Source: Ferruginibacter sp. HRS2-29
GTDB taxonomy: Bacteria > Bacteroidota > Bacteroidia > Chitinophagales > Chitinophagaceae
DNA: 64,000 nucleotides
Direction of reading: 5' to 3'
Assembly (NCBI RefSeq): GCF_024343615.1
Contig: NZ_RJUB01000009.1
Span: forward strand, 1 to 64,000
Shown here: piece after piece, positions 8,240 through 17,268 of the stretch
Numbering within the stretch: position 1 is the first letter of the stretch
Layout: every line of letters starts with the position of its first letter
Notes under the pieces: model-generated
Told to the model about the DNA's origin: nothing
What the model saw: the letters and a program-made list of their open reading frames with translations, nothing else
Databases searched by the model: none
Made by a program: the position numbers and the translations under genes

Positions 8240-9586
8240 TTATTTTGTATGGTTCAATTTATGATAATCTTTCATGATGGCTTCAAAAAGATAGTGCCCC
8301 AGGATATCCGCCCCGCGGGCATTTGGATGTACATAATCTTTATTGGCCAGCGATGGGGTAGCGGCTGCCCATCGCACGATCGCATCATGGCCGCCCATCG
8401 TTTCAAAATGATTGTAAAAGATACTACCGGTTTCATACGCCAGCGAAGCCTGTACTTTTATGAGGGTATCGATGCCCACCGCAGATTTATATTCCCCACC
8501 ATAATTGAATGCACGGTCTGCAGTGCTTGTCATTAAAAAATCAGCCTGCGGAAAAGCAGCTTTCAGCTTTTTGATGGCCGGTAAAGCGATCTTCGCATAC
8601 CAGTTAAAATTCATGTCGTTTGGCCTGAACATGAGATTGACGCCATATTGAAAAATGATCAGATCGTAGGGATTGCCTTCGGCAACGGCTTTCAAAAAGT
8701 TGCTATCGATCTTATTGTATTCCACGCCGGTGATACCGCGGAAAGTAAAATTATCCACGATGATGCCGGAAGCCGATTCAAAACTTACACCATACACCGG
8801 CAGGGATTCATCATTGATCGCGATTTTTATAGCAGTGCTCACATCGTTCCTGAGTGGGATGCGGTTGAATATACCTACGGGATGTATCGTTTGCGAAGTG
8901 CCATCCACCATTACCGTCACTGCATTGCCGGATGTGCCGCACAGAAGGCTTTTTTCGATGATGGCAGAAGAATCCTTCACTGTCTGATCTTTCACCCTGA
9001 ACCAGTCATCGTTGCCGTGAAAAGTATGGCCTGATAAGTAGAGATTGTCTTTTCTTGAGTTTTCCTTAAAATTTTCATCCTCCCAGCCATTTGAAAAAGT
9101 ATGGATCACTGTAGCCCTGGAGCCTGCATTGGGTGTGCTTACAGGAACAAACCCTACACCAGCTCCGCCGAATTCGCCCTGCATCAGTTTTCGTAAAGTC
9201 TGCGATAACAGGTCGCCTTCGATCATGCTGTCACCAAAATAACCAATGCGGATCTTTCTCTTTTTGCCTGATTTCAGCTCATGCAATTTTTGAACGAATG
9301 AATAAAGGGAAGGCTTTGTCGTATCACTGTTGAAACTGGTGATGAGGTTCGCCCGTTTGTATAAATTGAAATCTTTGGAAGCGATCTTTTGTATAACAAT
9401 GGGGGCCGTAGTATCTGAAGTAGCTGCAATGCCCGTGGAATCTGGGTTTCCGGATGTAAATACATTGGCTACAAGGTTCACCCTCCTGAGGTCTGGCCAG
9501 TTGAAATAACCCGCTATCAGCGATAGGACGAGGTAAAGGGCGACTGAGATTAGCACGAAGTTCCTTACCCGGAAATTACTGTTCAT
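8240..9586 (-). CDS. Membrane-anchored SGNH-type acyltransferase/hydrolase, partner of MBOAT
   Basis: 448 aa. One N-terminal membrane helix (FVLISVALYLVLSLIAGYF, residues about 10-29) anchors an extracytoplasmic domain. SGNH block I is IGYFGDSMIEGD with Ser120; block III is IIFQYGVNLMF; the C-terminal dyad is KDYVHPN, Asp417 and His420. The middle region has a carbohydrate-binding-like stretch (SGNAVTVMVDGTSQTIHPV). Gene order glucosaminidase, this gene, MBOAT with gaps of 21 and 15 bp indicates one operon. By analogy with AlgJ/AlgX and PatB it would accept acyl groups exported by the MBOAT protein. Confidence 0.85.
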   Translation of the reverse strand: MNSNFRVRNFVLISVALYLVLSLIAGYFNWPDLRRVNLVANVFTSGNPDSTGIAATSDTTAPIVIQKIASKDFNLYKRANLITSFNSDTTKPSLYSFVQKLHELKSGKKRKIRIGYFGDSMIEGDLLSQTLRKLMQGEFGGAGVGFVPVSTPNAGSRATVIHTFSNGWEDENFKENSRKDNLYLSGHTFHGNDDWFRVKDQTVKDSSAIIEKSLLCGTSGNAVTVMVDGTSQTIHPVGIFNRIPLRNDVSTAIKIAINDESLPVYGVSFESASGIIVDNFTFRGITGVEYNKIDSNFLKAVAEGNPYDLIIFQYGVNLMFRPNDMNFNWYAKIALPAIKKLKAAFPQADFLMTSTADRAFNYGGEYKSAVGIDTLIKVQASLAYETGSIFYNHFETMGGHDAIVRWAAATPSLANKDYVHPNARGADILGHYLFEAIMKDYHKLNHTK

Positions 9587-9607
9587 TTAAAATGTTCTAT
9601 CTGTCTA

Positions 9608-10093
9608 CTACAATTTGTTTTTCTGTATTACACCGGCGATCCTTTTTTTCCAAACGGCCGGTGCTTCCGAGTATCCTGTTTTACTGATGGCATCGAGCCA
9701 CAGCAAATATTTCGGATTTCCCTTCAGTTTAGGGTAGAATTTTTTCCGGGAAATGACCCTGCAAAAATCCCTGAACGATGCTTCCGGCGTGGCATATTGT
9801 TTATACCTCGTTTTGATCCCTTTCGTTTTGTGTACCGTATTTCTTCCTACGATCCCAAAATGATTGTTGAGCAGCCTCGTATTACGGCTCGTACCCGAAG
9901 AGGACTCCACGATCGCCACGCCTAATATAACGGACGCGGGTATCCCAAATTCTGCTGAAAGTTCGGTCGCCAAAGGTTTATACTTTTTGATATAGGCCGA
10001 TTGGCTTTGTGCAACAAAACTAAATGAACAAAAGCACAAAAGAAGGATACAGGCGAAAAGTTGTGGTAATTTTTTCTTCAGGGAAAAAGGCAT
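9608..10093 (-). CDS. Exported glucosaminidase-domain peptidoglycan hydrolase
   Basis: 161 aa with a signal peptide (hydrophobic LFACILLLCFCSFSFVAQS). The mature part is one glucosaminidase domain (PF01832): KYKPLATELSAEFGIPASVI, then VAIVESSSGTS with the likely catalytic Glu63, then LLNNHFGIVGRN and a C-terminal YLLWLDAISKTGYSEAPAVW. This is the minimal-length form of the family, as in the hydrolase domain of FlgJ, without binding domains. First gene of the operon with the SGNH and MBOAT genes, suggesting wall remodelling is linked with acylation. Confidence 0.87.
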   Translation of the reverse strand: MPFSLKKKLPQLFACILLLCFCSFSFVAQSQSAYIKKYKPLATELSAEFGIPASVILGVAIVESSSGTSRNTRLLNNHFGIVGRNTVHKTKGIKTRYKQYATPEASFRDFCRVISRKKFYPKLKGNPKYLLWLDAISKTGYSEAPAVWKKRIAGVIQKNKL

Positions 10094-10120
10094 AGTGAGG
10101 ATTTAGGGTTAACATTCTAC

Positions 10121-10153
10121 AAACCCCGGAGGTTTTCAAAACCTCCGGGGTTT
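10121..10153. terminator. Strong bidirectional hairpin terminator
   Basis: Perfect 16-bp arms AAACCCCGGAGGTTTT (10121-10136) and its complement (10138-10153) around one base, with A and T runs on both sides. It ends the upstream minus-strand gene at 10248 and separates it from the glucosaminidase operon. Confidence 0.85.
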
Positions 10154-10247
10154 CCCAATTTATGTATTTAATTTCCGGGATTCCAAATGGTAACCCTAAA
10201 AAGAGTGTTTTTTTAACAAACATTCCATTAAGTATCCCTTTAATTCT

Positions 10248-12056
10248 TTATTTCTTCAGTGTTTTTGCCCATTTATCCATTGATTGTTCTATGATCTGCA
10301 AAGGCATACATCCGTCTTTCAGGTATTCTGTGTGAAAAGCTGAAAGCGTGAATCCAGGCAGGGAAGAATATTTCTCCCTCAGTTCTTTTATTTTTAAAGC
10401 TCCTGTCTTGTAACTCAATGCCTGCCCGGGAATCGCCATGTAACGTTCAATTTCAGCTGTAGCGCCGTCTTCGCTGATCGCTTCGTTATCCATCATATAT
10501 TTAATGGCTTCTTCGCGGGTCATTTTGCCGGTGTGCATCGCTACATCTACCACAAGGCGGATCGCACGATGGATCTCATCGCCGAGTGCGCCCATGTGCT
10601 GGTAAGGGTTGGTGTACAATCCCAGTTCTTTTCCCAGGCTTTCGCAATACAGCGCATATCCCTCACCGTAAGCCCCGTACCATATGAATTTGCGGAAGTC
10701 GGGCAATTGTTTGTTTTCCGATTGGATACTTACCTGGTAATGATGCCCCGGGATGGCTTCGTGCAGGAAAAGGCTTTCCATACCGCTGGTGATGTTGAAT
10801 TTTGTGGGGTCGATGATCGGGATATAAAAAATGCCCGGCCTGCTGTTGTCGGGTAAACCCGGGTAATATTCAGCGCTGGCGCTGGCCGCCCGGAATGCTT
10901 CTGTCTGGCGTATCTCAAATTTTGTGGCAGGTGTCAGCGAAAACATTTTTTTAAGGTGGGGGTCAATCGTAGCCTGTATCTTCCTGAAAGCATCCAGTAT
11001 TTCACCGGCGGTTTTATACGGCATGAATTGTTTGTCGGTTCGCATGAATTCAAAAAACGCCTTCAGGTCGCCATTGAATTTCACCTGCGTTTTGATATTT
11101 TCCATTTCCTCACGGATGCGTTTCACTTCGGCCAGGCCGGTCTGGTAGATATCTTCCGGAGTTTTATCCGTAGTTGTCCAGTATTTCACCAGGTATTTAT
11201 AGTAAGCATCACCACCGGGCAGGGCATTTACGCCTGTGCTGGTTCTTGCGACGGGCAGATATTCATTTTTGAGGAATGCACCCAGCTTTTTATAAGCCGG
11301 TACAAGTTTATTATTGATCAGATCGGTGAAAGAAGCCGTAAGCCTGGTTTTATCCTCTGCCGAAAAAGAAGCCGGCATCAGTCGCAGTGGTTCGTAAAAA
11401 ATACTTTTTGCAGGATCAGTAAACACCATCGCCTCCATTTGCGGGATCATTTTTACCACCAGCGCTTTTGGCAGGGTGTAATCAGCGGCCATTCCTTTTT
11501 TTAAATAAACGATCGCACTGTCTGCCCAGGCAGTAAAAGCCGAAGCCCTTTGCACCCAGTCGTCATAATCTTTTACTGTCTTGAAAGGTTGATTGCCTGT
11601 ACCGCTGCCCATTTGTCCCATCGAAAGTGTGAGGCCGTAAAACTGGTCGAATGGCATATAACTGTTATCATTGAGCATGCTGCTTCCCATGAAATGCATG
11701 GTCAATCCTTCGAGGGATGTCTGCATTTCATAATCGAATATGTCGTAGCTTTTGGCGTCGTTGTCGTTGAGTTTCGAGCGGTCGAATTTTTTCAGGGCAG
11801 CCCCGTAACGGGTAAAAAAATCTTTGAGTTTTGCCCGGTAGCTGTCGGTGAAATCAGCAGGTAGCTGGTTGTTGAAACGTGTATCACCGTTCATCGTAGC
11901 TTCCAGCGGATACAGCGCCATGCGTTCGTCGTAATAATTTTTCAGCATGGAAGCAAAAGCCGTATCGGGCGCAGGATTTTGCGTGTCCTGATTTTTCGAC
12001 TGGTTGCAGGCGGTTAATGAGAGGAAGAGAAAGGAGAAAAGAGTTAACCGTTTCAT
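10248..12056 (-). CDS. DUF885-family lipoprotein, putative metallopeptidase
   Basis: 602 aa. Lipoprotein signal MKRLTLFSFLFLSLTAC with lipid-modified Cys17. The protein matches the length and order of the DUF885 family: SFLHEAIPGHHYQ-like motif (here SLFLHEAIPGHHYQVS) giving an HExxxGHH zinc-binding arrangement, followed by GEGYALYCESLGKELG with the third Glu ligand, and a C-terminal MAIPGQALSYKTGALKIKEL. Homologues are annotated as periplasmic zinc peptidases, but substrates are not defined. Monocistronic; the start is the only Met before the lipobox. Confidence 0.88.
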   Translation of the reverse strand: MKRLTLFSFLFLSLTACNQSKNQDTQNPAPDTAFASMLKNYYDERMALYPLEATMNGDTRFNNQLPADFTDSYRAKLKDFFTRYGAALKKFDRSKLNDNDAKSYDIFDYEMQTSLEGLTMHFMGSSMLNDNSYMPFDQFYGLTLSMGQMGSGTGNQPFKTVKDYDDWVQRASAFTAWADSAIVYLKKGMAADYTLPKALVVKMIPQMEAMVFTDPAKSIFYEPLRLMPASFSAEDKTRLTASFTDLINNKLVPAYKKLGAFLKNEYLPVARTSTGVNALPGGDAYYKYLVKYWTTTDKTPEDIYQTGLAEVKRIREEMENIKTQVKFNGDLKAFFEFMRTDKQFMPYKTAGEILDAFRKIQATIDPHLKKMFSLTPATKFEIRQTEAFRAASASAEYYPGLPDNSRPGIFYIPIIDPTKFNITSGMESLFLHEAIPGHHYQVSIQSENKQLPDFRKFIWYGAYGEGYALYCESLGKELGLYTNPYQHMGALGDEIHRAIRLVVDVAMHTGKMTREEAIKYMMDNEAISEDGATAEIERYMAIPGQALSYKTGALKIKELREKYSSLPGFTLSAFHTEYLKDGCMPLQIIEQSMDKWAKTLKK

Positions 12057-12108
12057 ACGCCATTATTTTGACGAAGATATAGATTAACACTTTTCTCCTG
12101 TGCTTTTC

Positions 12109-12570
12109 TTATTCTTTATTCGGGATGATGAGTAGCGGAATATCAGACTGTTGAAGGATCTTTTCGGCGATGCTGCCATTCAATAAACGATCGAGCCCTC
12201 GCCGGCTATGCGTTCCGATCACCAGCAGGTCAACCGCTTCTTCTTTTGCAGTATCCAGGATGGAAGTCACAAAATCGCCTTCCTTCACTAATATCCCTAT
12301 CTGGTCATCACCGAGATGTTCTTTAGAGCGCTCCAGGAAATTATGCGATTCCTGCAGCAGGTCTTTCACGAGCATTTCATCGATACCCGGATAAATAAAC
12401 CCGTTGAAACCCATGATCGGCGAATACGCCATGTCGGAATAATAGGCCGCATCTGCCACAACATGCAGCAGTATCACTTTCGCACCCTGGCTTTTAGCGA
12501 TGGAATGACCAATGGCCGCTATTTTTTCTGCAGATGGATCATAATCCAGTGCTATCAGTACTTTTTTCAT
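12109..12570 (-). CDS. Universal stress protein (UspA family)
   Basis: 153 aa, a single Usp domain: N-terminal KKVLIALDYDPSAEKIAAIG, and C-terminal GTHSRRGLDRLLNGSIAEKI. The ATP-binding signature G-2x-G-9x-G(S/T) is changed in its second Gly to Ser (GTHS), so nucleotide binding is likely weakened or altered. Cytoplasmic. Transcribed alone, 52 bp from the DUF885 gene and divergent from the next gene. Stress role is family knowledge. Confidence 0.9.
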   Translation of the reverse strand: MKKVLIALDYDPSAEKIAAIGHSIAKSQGAKVILLHVVADAAYYSDMAYSPIMGFNGFIYPGIDEMLVKDLLQESHNFLERSKEHLGDDQIGILVKEGDFVTSILDTAKEEAVDLLVIGTHSRRGLDRLLNGSIAEKILQQSDIPLLIIPNKE

Positions 12571-12669
12571 ATTGTTGTTTTAATTATTGAATCAATAAAA
12601 ATGCCAGTTAAAATTTAAAGGCCAAACCCTCCGGGGTTTAATTCGGGTATTTATATTAAATTTATAGTC

Positions 12670-13575
12670 ATGCGCCATTACATCATCCTCCTTCTTTTTT
12701 TCTTTCCTGCCGGTTCCTATGCCCAGAATATCACCGGCGTATGGGAAGGCATCATGGATGACGAATTCCTGCAGGTAAACATCGAACAGAAAGACAGCGT
12801 ACTTTGTGGCTACACCTACGATTACCTGCTGGCTAATACCAATAATCATTGCCGGGCCATTTTCAGCGGGTCTTACGATAAGGATAAAATGAAATGGACC
12901 ATCACAGGCGAAAGTTTCCTGGAAAATGTAGGCGGGCATACGTTCATGCGCATCACCATGCAGATGGGGCTCACTGATGATACACTCTGGGTAAAAGCCG
13001 GTCCCAAAAATTTCATGGCGAAATTGCTGGGGGTGGGCATCATTTCCACTTATCTCCTTAAAAAAAGTAAGTATACGGATATACATCGCTGGATGCGCCC
13101 TTGTTTTCCCAAAGAAAAAAAAGTGAAGAAAGCCCCGCCTGTAGTTGATACTCTCATTATTGTTCCCCAAAAGAGCGAAGCTATTCCGGCGCCGGATTCG
13201 GCTACGATTTCGAAGCTGATGACTGTACGCAAACAAACCACGCAAAGCAGGCTGGTGATCAATACCAACCAGATCAATCTTAAACTATACGACAACGGGG
13301 TGGTGGACAACGATACTATTTCCATCTTTTACAATGGGAAATTATTGGTAAGTCATCAGCGGTTGTCGGAAAAAGCGGTAGAACTCAACATCCATCTTGA
13401 TGAAAAAGTCACCATCCATGAGATCACCCTGTTTGCAGAAAATCTCGGTGGCATTCCGCCCAATACGGCACTGGTGGTTATAACGGCGGGGGATAAACGC
13501 TATGAGCTAAGATCAAGCGCCAGCCTGGAAGAGAATGCGGTGCTGGTATTCGAATACAAGTCAATTACGAATTAA
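12670..13575 (+). CDS. Secreted protein of unknown function with a C-terminal Bacteroidota module
   Basis: 301 aa. Signal peptide MRHYIILLLFFFPAGSYAQN. Residues 20-130 form a lipocalin-like beta-rich region starting ITGVWEGIMDDEFLQVNIEQ, reminiscent of small beta-barrel domains that follow the phrase GxWxG. A basic linker (residues about 135-160) leads to a conserved-looking C-terminal module: LYDNGVVDNDTISIFYNGKL ... HEITLFAENLGGIPPNTALV ... YELRSSASLEENAVLVFEY. I recall this module in many Chitinophagaceae proteins but know no assigned function. Periplasmic or outer-membrane location is inferred. Confidence 0.75.
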   Translation: MRHYIILLLFFFPAGSYAQNITGVWEGIMDDEFLQVNIEQKDSVLCGYTYDYLLANTNNHCRAIFSGSYDKDKMKWTITGESFLENVGGHTFMRITMQMGLTDDTLWVKAGPKNFMAKLLGVGIISTYLLKKSKYTDIHRWMRPCFPKEKKVKKAPPVVDTLIIVPQKSEAIPAPDSATISKLMTVRKQTTQSRLVINTNQINLKLYDNGVVDNDTISIFYNGKLLVSHQRLSEKAVELNIHLDEKVTIHEITLFAENLGGIPPNTALVVITAGDKRYELRSSASLEENAVLVFEYKSITN

Positions 13576-13591
13576 GAATTACGCGATGAAA

Positions 13592-14278
13592 TTAATTTTT
13601 ACAATAAAATTTAATTCCATTGGAGAAGACCAGCATGGAACCGGTTTTCAAAGCACCCCGATATTCAATCCTGTCGAGTGAAGAGTAGTACGTGAAATTA
13701 TTCTGGCCGATGGACCTGATCTTTCCCTGGTAGGCTTTATCTTCAAAAGAAGCGTAATAATTGAGTGCCGTATTTCCAAACGAGCGCAATTTGCCTTTAA
13801 GCCCGGCGTTTTCCGACGAACCATACCAGGTGAGCGTGGATGGTCCGATGTTTTTGAGGTTGCCTTTGTATGCTTCATTTTCGTAAGCCTGGTAATAATC
13901 CATATTGAGCGTACCGATCGATTTCAATTTTCCCCTCACCAGTTCATAATCGAACGATGCGTAATAAGTGAAATAAGTACGACCGATAGATTTTATTTTC
14001 CCGCGGAAAGCTTCATTGTCATTGTCTCCGTAATATTCAACACGCCCGTTGTAAGGCTCCAGTTTATCCTGGTAATTTTCCATACGGCCAAGGTAACGGT
14101 CGATGCCCCATTCGATGATATTCCCGTCTTTGGAAACATTGACGGTAACAAACTCGTCCAGTCCGAAGCTGATCTTCTCCAGCTCACCTCTGGAGCCGAT
14201 TGTTACGCGTGAGATGGTTTGCCCATTCGTGTTTACACAAAATGCAACGATAAGAAGTAAAGTGATGAATTGTTTCAT
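13592..14278 (-). CDS. Secreted protein with five perfect-length 23-residue repeats
   Basis: 228 aa from the ATG at 14278, chosen because it gives a signal peptide (MKQFITLLLIVAFCVNTNGQ); the longer frame upstream does not. From about residue 92 to 207 there are five consecutive 23-residue units without indels, each starting (R/K/Q)G(K/N)(I/L)(K/R)(S/N)(I/F)G and ending in an aromatic pair plus (A/S)S, for example KGKLRSFGNTALNYYASFED. A degenerate unit (NGRVEYYGDNDNEAF) precedes them. The period and Y-x-G phrase resemble MORN repeats, but the core Gly pattern differs, so this is only a comparison. Function unknown. It ends 17 bp from the convergent upstream gene. Confidence 0.75.
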   Translation of the reverse strand: MKQFITLLLIVAFCVNTNGQTISRVTIGSRGELEKISFGLDEFVTVNVSKDGNIIEWGIDRYLGRMENYQDKLEPYNGRVEYYGDNDNEAFRGKIKSIGRTYFTYYASFDYELVRGKLKSIGTLNMDYYQAYENEAYKGNLKNIGPSTLTWYGSSENAGLKGKLRSFGNTALNYYASFEDKAYQGKIRSIGQNNFTYYSSLDRIEYRGALKTGSMLVFSNGIKFYCKN

Positions 14279-14470
14279 TTGGAAAACTAAGGAATATTGA
14301 AGGTAATAATTTTTTGTAATAGAATTCGTCCGTAGATTTTCGCTGTTTTTTTTCTGCAGATCTGCAGGCACCTGATCTTGCTTTTGAAAAAAAAAACTCC
14401 CTGCCTGCAGACAATGGAGCAGTTGTATGAAAGATAGCTCCTTGTCAATGAACCGCCATGTTAATATTAC

Positions 14471-14500
14471 AAAACACCCCGAACCTTGCGGCCGGGGTGC
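14471..14500 (-). terminator. Terminator of the OmpA-family gene
   Basis: CACCCCG (14475-14481) and CGGGGTG (14493-14499) form a GC stem; on the minus strand it is followed by TTTTG. It lies 25 bp beyond the stop at 14525. Confidence 0.75.
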
Positions 14501-14524
14501 TTCATTGTGTTTGTAATTATATTC

Positions 14525-15886
14525 TTAAAAATTCCTTACTACCATTTCTGTTCTGCGGTTCTTCGCACGTCCTGCGGCGCTTGCGTTATCAGCTACAGGT
14601 TTCGTTTCACCGTAACCGGTAGATTTCAAACGGCTGGGGTCGATACCTTTTGATACGAGGTAATTTTTCACCGCACCTGCACGATTGTCTGACAATACCT
14701 GGTTGCTTTCATCAGATCCCTGGGAATCCGTATGGCCATCGATATCGATCATCAATGAAGCATCAGATTTCAACAGGTCAACTACTGCATCCAAAGATCT
14801 GTTGGATTTAGCAAGAAGCTTGTAGCTACCGGTTGCAAAGAATACATTCTTGGCAGCGAAGTTTACTTTTTCAATCACTTCTTTCGCAATCACCGGGCAA
14901 CCCTGGTTGCTTGCCGGGCCGGAGCGGGAAGGGCATTTATCTTCTTCATCGTTCACACCATCACCATCGGTATCCGGGATCGGACAACCCTGGTAGCGGG
15001 CTACACCTTTAACGGTAGGGCATTTGTCTTCTTCATCATTGATGCCATCACCATCGGTATCCGGGATCGGGCAACCCTGGTATTTGGCTACACCTGCCTG
15101 GTCGGGACATTTATCTTCTGCATCAGCAATTCCATCGCCATCGCGATCCGGGCATCCCTGCAAAGCAGCTGTACCAGCTACATCCGGGCATTTATCATCC
15201 GCATCCAATACACCATCACCATCACGATCGGTGATCACCGGTGGCGGAGGTGGAGGAGGAGTGCCTGGAATGCGTTTGCCAAACAATTTGAATTTCAAAC
15301 CGGCCTGTATCTGTTGGTTGTAAGCGGCTGGATTCGCATTGGCGTCATCAGCAAGTCTTTTGAGACCATGCACATATTTGGCATAAATGCTCACCCGGCC
15401 ACGTGGAATGAATTCTACTCCACCTAATACACCAAGAGATGTCTTCTCAAAAAAATCTTTGTTGTTTACATCAACCGGCGAAGTCTTGTCGGTTGCTTTT
15501 GTAAGGAAGTCAGCCTGTCCGCCCAACGCGAATGCAAAATATTTGCCCGCATGCAATTTGAAGAACAGGGGTACCGAAATGTAGGTGAGTTCCTGGTCGA
15601 GGCTGGTAATATTGCCTGTTTCGGCTTTAGAGCCTATACGGGAATATTGTGCCTGTAACTCGAGTGAGATAGTATTTCCCATCGGGAAATTTACCCACAC
15701 ACCGGGGGCATATCCCCATTTGAATTTCATATCAGTTCCGGGAATATCATCCTTCAAACGGAATTTAGAATAGTTGGCTGCCCCAAGTACACCGCCTGAG
15801 ATGGTGTAGCGGTCGGCAGTCTGAGCGTAAGTGTTACCGGCAATGCATAGGATCAGTATTGCAAAAAATAATAGGTGTTTTTTCAT
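14525..15886 (-). CDS. Outer-membrane beta-barrel protein with TSP3 repeats and OmpA peptidoglycan-binding domain
   Basis: 453 aa. Signal peptide MKKHLLFFAILILCIAGNTYAQ. Residues 25-205 form a PorT/OmpW-like barrel domain. A seven-proline hinge follows (GTPPPPPPPVI). Residues about 220-330 are four thrombospondin type 3 units, each DxDGDGxxDxxDKCPxxxGxxxxQGCP, which bind calcium. Residues about 345-453 are an OmpA domain: VFFATGSYKLL, IDGHTDSQGSDESN with the Asp/Arg peptidoglycan site, LSDNRAGAVKNYL and GRAKNRRTEM. It would tether the outer membrane to peptidoglycan. Divergent from the gene at 16202. Confidence 0.93.
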   Translation of the reverse strand: MKKHLLFFAILILCIAGNTYAQTADRYTISGGVLGAANYSKFRLKDDIPGTDMKFKWGYAPGVWVNFPMGNTISLELQAQYSRIGSKAETGNITSLDQELTYISVPLFFKLHAGKYFAFALGGQADFLTKATDKTSPVDVNNKDFFEKTSLGVLGGVEFIPRGRVSIYAKYVHGLKRLADDANANPAAYNQQIQAGLKFKLFGKRIPGTPPPPPPPVITDRDGDGVLDADDKCPDVAGTAALQGCPDRDGDGIADAEDKCPDQAGVAKYQGCPIPDTDGDGINDEEDKCPTVKGVARYQGCPIPDTDGDGVNDEEDKCPSRSGPASNQGCPVIAKEVIEKVNFAAKNVFFATGSYKLLAKSNRSLDAVVDLLKSDASLMIDIDGHTDSQGSDESNQVLSDNRAGAVKNYLVSKGIDPSRLKSTGYGETKPVADNASAAGRAKNRRTEMVVRNF

Positions 15887-16201
15887 ACATGTTGTTTAAT
15901 GTTCAATACATCTATTACAATGGATGTGCCGAAGTTGTTAAACAAGCGGTAAAAAATTATCCTGGCCAGGAATGAATTTGCAGATACCCGATTGAAATGC
16001 CCGTCAACAGCTGATTTGAAGCTTGTTACAAAGAGTTTTCAGATGCAGATTTTTTTTGAAATTGTTAATAAGAAAAAAGGTGGGATACCGTAGGTTGTGC
16101 GGAAAGCGCCTTATGTCAATTGTATGCAGTACTACAGATATGCGAACTATACTTTTGCTGCTGATCACAAACAATTGATACATCCATAAAATTTACCCTT
16201 C
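15887..16201 (+). promoter_or_regulatory. Divergent 315-bp intergenic region with a candidate -7 box
   Basis: No coding frame is supported. A TACTTTTG at 16150-16157 fits TAnnTTTG for the plus-strand gene at 16202 and gives a leader of about 40 nt; I see no good -33 TTG at the right distance. No clear promoter for the minus-strand OmpA gene beyond a TAACAACTTCG-like stretch. Confidence 0.35.
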
Positions 16202-16735
16202 ATGTTAAAAACAATTTTCGCTTTATTTATTTCCCTGGCATTTGCCATATCGGGCACTGCTCAAAAACTGGAAACGTTTTCTGTTACATTGCAGCCGAAA
16301 GCCGGTGCCAACAGTTACCTCAGCGTTTCGCAGAAAAAATCATTCAGCGCTTCAGAAGCAACAGCCAATAAATCATCTATCGATGTCGGCCTTGTAGTTA
16401 CGCCCAATGGCAACAGGGATATCCTTGAGTGGTATAACCTGAGTGGTAAAGATGATAAGATCCCGGCAGATGTTGCGGGAACAACCACAGGCATAGCAGG
16501 ACTTGGCTTTGATAAAGACCTTTTTCAGAAATGCAATACCAGCCAGGATCTGCAGAGAATGACAACACATATCACCAATAATTCATTCGTGCATTTCGGT
16601 TCTGTTACCGACGAGGTGGCTGCTGGTGTAAAATACCATTGTTTTTTGCTGCAGTTGCAAAATGGCAAAAGAGCATTGTTGTGGGTAGAATCTACCGATG
16701 CGGGAACTTATAAAGTGACGGTGAAAACGCAATAA
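16202..16735 (+). CDS. Secreted protein of unknown function
   Basis: 177 aa. Signal peptide MLKTIFALFISLAFAISGTAQ. The mature part (about 156 aa) alternates polar strands and ends in a beta-rich segment: VKYHCFLLQLQNGKRALLWV followed by TYKVTVKTQ. There are two Cys, at KCNTSQD and YHCF, that could pair in the periplasm. I do not recognise a family. Transcribed alone. Confidence 0.7.
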   Translation: MLKTIFALFISLAFAISGTAQKLETFSVTLQPKAGANSYLSVSQKKSFSASEATANKSSIDVGLVVTPNGNRDILEWYNLSGKDDKIPADVAGTTTGIAGLGFDKDLFQKCNTSQDLQRMTTHITNNSFVHFGSVTDEVAAGVKYHCFLLQLQNGKRALLWVESTDAGTYKVTVKTQ

Positions 16736-16836
16736 TCCGGTACATGCACAATATAAGTAAACTGTCGGCCTGAACCTTCCGGAGGCTTGTTCATTTAATT
16801 CCGCCCTCTACAGGTGCATGCTGACAGTTTATTTAT

Positions 16837-17268
16837 TTAATGGCTTCCAAAAAAATCCAGCATATCTTTCAATGCATCTTTTGCATGCATCCTTTTCCCA
16901 TTCTCGGGTGATTCTTTAGCTGCGGCATTAAAACCCCAGAAATCGTCGGGAAGGTCTTTGGCAGTATTGAGCAATTCCGCAATGGAAGTCTGTAAAATGT
17001 ATTCCACAGCCAGCGGTTTAAAACTGATCACGTAAGCCAGGGTATTCGGCGGGACCATTCGTTGTTCGGGAGCAGTTTCCAGCCCGATCAGCATCACCTG
17101 GAATTTTCCCGAACCAGTGCGCAAGAAAAAAAGGTCGACCCTTCCATCGGGTACCACTACTACTTCTTTTACTTCATCCGTAGGATTGTGTAACATGCCG
17201 ATGCTTTCTACAAAATCCGCCAGGAGTGGGGCAGGAGGGATGAATTGGCAATAGAAACTGTCGGGCAT
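16837..17268 (-). CDS. AraC-type sensor domain without DNA-binding domain
   Basis: 143 aa. The sequence matches the N-terminal ligand/dimer domain of a class of AraC-family regulators (DUF6597-like): FIPPAPLLADFVESIGML, VVVPDGRVDLFF, VMLIGLETAPEQRMVPPNTL, ISFKPLAVEYIL and a final DLPDDFWGF. In normal members an HTH_18 pair follows; here the frame stops after 143 residues and the next 100 bp hold no HTH sequence in any frame. Either a stand-alone sensor or a truncated regulator. No operon partner. Confidence 0.65.
   Translation of the reverse strand: MPDSFYCQFIPPAPLLADFVESIGMLHNPTDEVKEVVVVPDGRVDLFFLRTGSGKFQVMLIGLETAPEQRMVPPNTLAYVISFKPLAVEYILQTSIAELLNTAKDLPDDFWGFNAAAKESPENGKRMHAKDALKDMLDFFGSH

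Noticed and set aside
12624..12639. AAACCC-TCCG-GGGTTT hairpin
   Set aside because: Six-bp stem in a divergent region where no gene ends; may be a decayed copy of the 10121 hairpin but cannot be given a role.
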